Below are positions 14,173-18,317 of a stretch of 18,317 bases of DNA, piece after piece. The DNA comes from an uncultured Marmoricola sp. (GTDB lineage Bacteria > Actinomycetota > Actinomycetes > Propionibacteriales > Nocardioidaceae). The position numbers were made by a program, and so were the translations under genes. The DNA lies in NCBI GenBank assembly GCA_937868455.1, contig CALMMO010000089.1, positions 1-18,317 on the forward strand, given 5' to 3'. Numbering within the stretch: position 1 is the stretch's first letter; each line of letters begins with the position of its first letter. The notes beneath the pieces are model-generated. The model was not told where the DNA came from and searched no databases. It saw only the letters and a list, made by a program, of their open reading frames with translations.

Positions 14173-16991
14173 CCCGTGAGCGAGCTGCCTGCCGGGCGCC
14201 CGCCTGGGGCGCCGTGGCAGCGCTTGAACTTCAACCCCGAGCCACACGGACACAACTGGTTGCGACCAACCCCCGCGTAGGGGTCATCGGAGTTGCGCAC
14301 CGAGGTGCCGTGCACCTCGACCTCGCCGTCCTCTGAAGGCCCGGCGTACGTCAGGTTGCGCGGCGGACGCTGAGGCGTCGCACCCTTGGCTCGAGCGTGT
14401 GCTTGAGGCTCGGTGACTCCCAGCGGGCTCTGCAAGGCCGCACCGGCAACAGTGGCTGGGTCGAGTGTGAACCCTTCGTCCATGGGTGTGGGCTCGGGCT
14501 GGTCGAACTCGACCTCGACGTTGAACAAGAAGCCCACCGACTCCTCGCGAATGCCGTCTTGCATCGCGGCGAACATGTCGAAACCCTCGCGCTGGTACTC
14601 CACCAATGGATCGCGCTGAGAGTAGGCACGCAGTCCGATGCCCTCTCGCAGATAGTCCATTTCATAAAGGTGCTCGCGCCACTTGCGGTCCATCACGCTC
14701 AACAGCACCTGGCGCTCGACATCGCGCATTACCTCAGAGCCCAGCTCGGCTTCACGCGTGTCGTAAGCGCTTTGGGCGTCGGCTTGCAACGCCTCGATGA
14801 GTTCATCGCGCTCGAGTCCGTCGACGCCCCCAGCTTCCTCGACCAAGGTTTGGTGCTTGATCGAGACTGGGAAGATCGCGCCAAGGGCCGCCCACAGCGC
14901 CTTGAGATCCCACTCTTCGGGGAATCCCATGGTGGCCGCTCGCACGTAGCCCTCGACTGCGTCGTCGATCATCGTGCGCACTTGCTGGTGCAAGTCAGCG
15001 CCCTCGAGCACCTGGCGGCGCTCTCCGTAGATCACCTCACGTTGGCGACTCATCACGTCGTCGTACTTCAAGATGTTCTTGCGTGACTCGAAGTTTTGGG
15101 ACTCCACCTGGGCCTGGGCCGAGGCAATCGAGTTGGTCACCATCTTGGAGTCGATGGGCATTTCGTCAGGCTGCTTCAAAGTCACCAGCACCCGGTTGAC
15201 GAGTTCGGACTTGAACAGGCGCATCAACTCGTCTTGGAGCGAGAGGTAGAACCGTGACTCCCCTGGGTCGCCTTGGCGACCCGAACGCCCACGCAACTGG
15301 TTGTCGATACGACGCGACTCGTGCCGCTCAGTGCCCAAGACATAAAGCCCACCAAGCTCGCGCACCTCATCGTGCTCGGTTGCCACTTGCTCGGCGACGC
15401 GCTCGCGAGTTGCCGGCCAAGCAGCTTCGTATTCGTCAGGATTCTCGACCGGGTCGATGCCCTTCTGCCGCAGTTCTTGGTCAGCCAAGAACTCCACCGA
15501 CCCACCGAGCATGATGTCGGTGCCTCGTCCAGCCATGTTGGTCGCAACGGTGACCGCGCCCTTGTGTCCGGCCAGGGCCACGACCTTGGCTTCGTCGGCA
15601 TGCTGCTTGGCGTTCAGCACGGTGTGCGGGACCCCGCGCTTCTTCAGTTGCGCCGAGAGTTGCTCAGACTTCTCCACTGACACGGTGCCCACCAGAACCG
15701 GCTGGCCAACCTTGTTACGCGCAGCGATGTCGTCGACGACGGCGGCGAACTTTGCTTCCTCGGTGCGGTAGACCAAGTCAGATTGGTCGATGCGAGCCAT
15801 CGGTTTGTTGGTCGGGATCGGCACCACACCAAGCTTGTAGATCTTGTCGAACTCGCTGGCCTCGGTCATTGCCGTGCCGGTCATGCCCGAAAGCTTGGTG
15901 TAGAGGCGGAAGTAGTTCTGCAAGGTGATCGTGGCGAGCGTCTGGTACTCCTCGCGGATCGTGACGCCCTCTTTGGCCTCGATGGCTTGGTGCAGACCAT
16001 CGTTATAACGACGCCCCGACAAGATGCGACCCGTGTGCTCATCGACGATGAGCACCTCATCGCTCATCACGACGTACTCCTTGTCGTTGTGAAAGAGCTC
16101 TTTAGCCTTGATCGAGTTGTTCAAGAAGCTGATCAGCGGGGTGTTGGCTGATTCGTAGAGGTTCTCGATGCCCAAGTGATCCTCGACCTTGGTGATGCCT
16201 GGTTCGAGGATCGAGATGGTGCGCTTCTTCTCATCAACTTCGTAGTCGTTGTCTCGGGCCAGCGTCGAGGCGATGCGGGCAAACTCGGAGTACCACTTCA
16301 CTTCGTCTTGGGTGGGACCGGAGATGATCAACGGCGTGCGAGCCTCATCGATCAAGATCGAGTCAACCTCGTCAACGATCGCGTAGTGGTGCCCACGCTG
16401 CACACACGAAGCCAGGTCGGTGGCCATGTTGTCGCGCAGGTAGTCAAAGCCAAGTTCGTTGTTGGTCGCGTAGGTGATGTCGCAGTTGTAAGCCTCGCGG
16501 CGAGCATCGGGGCTCATGTCAGGCAAGATCACACCCGTGGTCATGCCCAAGAAGTGATAGACGCGACCCATCCACTCTGCGTGATATTTCGCCAGGTAGT
16601 CGTTGACGGTGACCACGTGGACACCCTTGCCCTCAAGGGCATTGAGGTACGTCGCCAGTGTCGCGACCAGGGTCTTGCCTTCACCGGTCTTCATCTCCGC
16701 GATGTTGCCCAGGTGCAACGCAGCGCCGCCTTGGATCTGCACGTCGTAGTGACGCTGGCCCAGCACACGCTTGGCCGCCTCACGCACAGTCGCGAAGGCC
16801 TCAGACATCAAGTCATCTAGGGACTCGCCCTGCTCAAGCCGAGCCCGGAACTCCGCAGTCATGCCGCGCAGTTCCTCATCGCTCATGGAAGTGAAATCGT
16901 CCTCAATGGCGTTCACCGATTTCGCGATGGCGGCGAGTTGACGAAGGATCTTGCCCTCGCCGATGCGAAGGACCTTGTCGAGTAGCGACAC
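14169..16991 (-). CDS. secA: Preprotein translocase ATPase SecA (SecA1)
   Basis: SecA is the motor that pushes unfolded preproteins through SecYEG. The 940-residue protein has every expected part: N-terminal helix, Walker A MKTGEGKT (100-107), Walker B with DEVD (207-210), the preprotein cross-linking domain, the second nucleotide fold with [11 protein letters not shown] and [13 protein letters not shown], and the helical wing/scaffold. The C-terminal zinc-binding SEC-C motif reads CPCGSG...KRCH (Cys914, Cys916, Cys925, His926), which binds SecB or ribosomes in other species. The start is GTG at 16991 with GGAG 9 nt upstream. Full length plus SEC-C marks it as the essential housekeeping paralogue. 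It is convergent with the Rv3235-like gene, with overlapping stop codons. Confidence 0.98.
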   Translation of the reverse strand: MSLLDKVLRIGEGKILRQLAAIAKSVNAIEDDFTSMSDEELRGMTAEFRARLEQGESLDDLMSEAFATVREAAKRVLGQRHYDVQIQGGAALHLGNIAEMKTGEGKTLVATLATYLNALEGKGVHVVTVNDYLAKYHAEWMGRVYHFLGMTTGVILPDMSPDARREAYNCDITYATNNELGFDYLRDNMATDLASCVQRGHHYAIVDEVDSILIDEARTPLIISGPTQDEVKWYSEFARIASTLARDNDYEVDEKKRTISILEPGITKVEDHLGIENLYESANTPLISFLNNSIKAKELFHNDKEYVVMSDEVLIVDEHTGRILSGRRYNDGLHQAIEAKEGVTIREEYQTLATITLQNYFRLYTKLSGMTGTAMTEASEFDKIYKLGVVPIPTNKPMARIDQSDLVYRTEEAKFAAVVDDIAARNKVGQPVLVGTVSVEKSEQLSAQLKKRGVPHTVLNAKQHADEAKVVALAGHKGAVTVATNMAGRGTDIMLGGSVEFLADQELRQKGIDPVENPDEYEAAWPATRERVAEQVATEHDEVRELGGLYVLGTERHESRRIDNQLRGRSGRQGDPGESRFYLSLQDELMRLFKSELVNRVLVTLKQPDEMPIDSKMVTNSIASAQAQVESQNFESRKNILKYDDVMSRQREVIYGERRQVLEGADLHQQVRTMIDDAVEGYVRAATMGFPEEWDLKALWAALGAIFPVSIKHQTLVEEAGGVDGLERDELIEALQADAQSAYDTREAELGSEVMRDVERQVLLSVMDRKWREHLYEMDYLREGIGLRAYSQRDPLVEYQREGFDMFAAMQDGIREESVGFLFNVEVEFDQPEPTPMDEGFTLDPATVAGAALQSPLGVTEPQAHARAKGATPQRPPRNLTYAGPSEDGEVEVHGTSVRNSDDPYAGVGRNQLCPCGSGLKFKRCHGAPGGRPAGSSLTG

Positions 16992-17133
16992 GTGAACTAG
17001 CTCCGAACACTTGGGGTTTGGGGTGACAACGTTTCAGTGGGCGCATAAGTGCCGTCGATCACTCTACCTAGCCACGGAATCCCTTGGGCGCACGCGTCGG
17101 TTCGTGACGGGTTCTCGCCACGTGCAGGAGACC
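16992..17133 (-). promoter_or_regulatory. secA leader and promoter region
   Basis: These 142 bp separate secA from the methyltransferase gene. A GGAG ribosome site lies 9 nt before the secA GTG. A tandem TTGGGGT repeat (plus strand, 17011-17024) lies in the leader. TAGAGT is a possible -10 about 70 nt upstream of the start, without a convincing -35. I see no SecM-like reading frame or terminator. Confidence 0.35.
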
Positions 17134-17748
17134 TCAGCTGGGGCGAGTTGCCACCGCGTACACGTGCGGAGAAACCGGCAAACGTGGCCGCTCTGGATAG
17201 TTGCGAGGCTCGAGCACATGCCACGTGAAGCCGGCAGCCTCAACTGCAGCGACCGTGTCGCGAGCGCAGTGGCATCCGCCAAACATTCGCGGCCACACAG
17301 TGGCATCGAGGGCTCGCTGCACACTGCGCAATGGACCGATGCTCGGGGAAACCACATGCTCCAAGAGGTGAAGTCGCCCGCCCGGTTTGAGCACTCGGGC
17401 TGCTTCGGCCAACGCCGCTGCCTGGTCGTTGACTGAGCACAGCACCAAGCTGAACACGACGGCATCGGCAACACCGTCAGCGACCGGCAAGTCCTCAGCG
17501 GCGCCTTCGACAACCCGCACCCTCTCAGTAGCGCGTTGAGCAGCGACGGAGCGCAGATATGGATCGGGTTCGATCGCGATCACTTCGCTCACCTCAGGGC
17601 CGTAGTGGCTCAGGCTGTGACCCGCTCCCGCACCGACCTCAACGACCACACCCTCAACTCCTGCGGCTAGCTTGGCTCGCAGTTTGCCGAGCCCGCGTCC
17701 CTCAGCCAGGTCGGCACCTGCTGCGAAGAGTCGAGCGAAAATTGACAC
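17134..17748 (-). CDS. Class I SAM-dependent methyltransferase (METTL7/UbiE-like)
   Basis: This 204-residue methyltransferase has motif I VVVEVGAGAG (34-43), the acidic end of strand 2 at Glu60 (AIEPDPY), AEDLP (84-88) for adenine binding, VVFSLVLCSV (97-106), and the post-strand-5 block KPGGRLHLLEHV (121-132). GGCHCARDT (157-165) resembles the C-terminal motif of METTL7-like enzymes that act on lipophilic or thiol acceptors. The acceptor cannot be told here. The start is GTG at 17748, with a GGGGGA run directly against it, which is closer than usual; no better in-frame start is visible. It follows the YcaQ-like gene by 24 nt, probably as one operon, and precedes secA by 142 bp. Confidence 0.85.
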   Translation of the reverse strand: MSIFARLFAAGADLAEGRGLGKLRAKLAAGVEGVVVEVGAGAGHSLSHYGPEVSEVIAIEPDPYLRSVAAQRATERVRVVEGAAEDLPVADGVADAVVFSLVLCSVNDQAAALAEAARVLKPGGRLHLLEHVVSPSIGPLRSVQRALDATVWPRMFGGCHCARDTVAAVEAAGFTWHVLEPRNYPERPRLPVSPHVYAVATRPS

Positions 17749-17752
17749 TCCC

Positions 17753-17767
17753 CCAGGCTACGCCTGG
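17753..17767 (-). other. Short hairpin between the YcaQ-like and methyltransferase genes
   Basis: CCAGGC (17753-17758) and GCCTGG (17762-17767) form a perfect 6-bp stem with a 3-nt loop. On the minus strand the hairpin ends against the G-run before the methyltransferase GTG. It could dampen translation or cause partial termination. There is no U-tract. Confidence 0.35.
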
Positions 17768-17772
17768 ACTGG

Positions 17773-18317
17773 TCAGCCGATGACCGCACGAAGGGCCGGT
17801 CCCAGGTCACCCTCTGGCGCCACCTCGATGTCATCGAGGCCGAGCCATTCGGCCAACTCGCGCAGCGCCTGGGCGAGTTCAAAGGCGGTGTCAGCGGGGG
17901 CGTTTGCCTGCGCCCAGGCTGAATGAACCAGCAAGCGTCGAGTCTTGCGCTCGGCCTTCAGATCCACCCGCCCAACGATCTGGTCACCGAGCAGGAACGG
18001 CAACACGTAATAGCCATGCACCCTCAGATGGGCAGGGGTGTAAATCTCGATGCGGTAGAAGAAATCAAAGATCGCTTCGGTGCGAGCGCGCTCCCACACC
18101 ACCGGATCAAAGGGGCTCAAGACTGTGCGCGCCTCGATGCGACGAGGCATGGCTGCCTGCGCATGCAGGTACGCCGGACGCTTCCATCCCTCAACGCTGG
18201 CAGGGATGAGTTCACCGGCGGCGACGAGTTCGTCGATGGCCGTCTTGGTCGCCGCCATCCCTGCTTTGGGCTGCAACCGCATTCGGTAATAGTCGGCCAG
18301 ACAGTTGGCAGAGGCGA
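17773..18317 (-). CDS. YcaQ-like winged-helix DNA-binding protein, C-terminal part (enters from window edge)
   Basis: The last 180 codons of a winged-helix protein of the YcaQ/AlkZ (HTH_42) family are visible, and the frame is open to the right edge. Recognisable family blocks are CLADYYRMRLQP, IDELVAAGELIPASVEGW, LSPFDPVVWERARTEAIFDF, FYRIEIYTPAHLRVHGYYVL and PFLLGDQIVGRVDLKAERK. YcaQ and AlkZ are DNA glycosylases that unhook interstrand crosslinks or bulky alkyl adducts. Their catalytic Gln-x-Gln/Asp motif is in the N-terminal part, outside the window, so activity cannot be judged. It ends with TGA 24 nt before the methyltransferase start. Confidence 0.85.
   Translation of the reverse strand, partial: ASANCLADYYRMRLQPKAGMAATKTAIDELVAAGELIPASVEGWKRPAYLHAQAAMPRRIEARTVLSPFDPVVWERARTEAIFDFFYRIEIYTPAHLRVHGYYVLPFLLGDQIVGRVDLKAERKTRRLLVHSAWAQANAPADTAFELAQALRELAEWLGLDDIEVAPEGDLGPALRAVIG

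Noticed and set aside
16176-16820. Plus-strand open frame of 214 codons inside secA
   Set aside because: It is antisense to the SecA motor domain. The valine- and aspartate-rich product reflects codon bias of the opposite strand.
1-18317. Mobile element, defence system or CRISPR array
   Set aside because: No transposase, integrase, toxin-antitoxin, nuclease or repeat-spacer pattern was seen in any frame; the genes look like core actinobacterial chromosome.

Overview
The window is about 60% GC and carries the gene set of an actinobacterium: a very large NAD-dependent glutamate dehydrogenase, an actinobacterial-type PruA, a WS/DGAT acyltransferase, an Rv3235-family protein next to secA, and a BldC/excisionase-like small helix-turn-helix protein. 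The set and order (CpaB-like, CpaE-like, HTH, LysM, Rv3235, secA) most resemble Micrococcales. That placement is inference from recalled gene order, not a computed phylogeny. Nearly every base is coding, and the longest gap is about 180 bp. I see no rRNA, tRNA, insertion sequence, phage gene or CRISPR array.

Left part (1-8493, all minus strand): a tightly coupled operon reading right to left, pruA - DUF2505 protein - gdh - M20 peptidase - amidase (the amidase runs off the window edge). PruA makes glutamate from pyrroline-5-carboxylate, and the dehydrogenase turns glutamate into 2-oxoglutarate and ammonium. The core is therefore the lower half of proline catabolism feeding the TCA cycle. The junctions overlap by 1-4 nt (TAATG, TTGA, GTGA) or leave a 48-nt gap before gdh. 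The 181-bp gap upstream of pruA (8494-8674) is the most structured non-coding DNA here. It holds a run of GGCC motifs at exact 11-bp spacing, a large inverted repeat with alternative pairings, and a hairpin containing the stop codon of the preceding gene.

Middle (8675-14172): minus-strand WS/DGAT acyltransferase, CpaE-like P-loop protein and CpaB-like SAF protein. Divergent from these is a plus-strand small HTH gene, which runs tail to tail into an unnamed 184-residue protein. A plus-strand pair follows, a membrane-anchored LysM protein and an Rv3235-family protein, overlapping by one base and running tail to tail into secA.

Right part (14169-18317, minus strand): secA, preceded by a SAM-dependent methyltransferase and the C-terminal part of a YcaQ-like winged-helix protein that enters from the right edge.

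Most of the window is ordinary chromosome. The items most worth checking are the 11-bp-phased GGCC array before pruA, the double Lys-to-Arg P-loop in the CpaE-like protein, the Gln in place of the second His in the acyltransferase motif, the internal duplication in the unnamed 184-residue protein, and the two convergent gene pairs whose stop codons overlap. I found no convincing new defence or mobile system.
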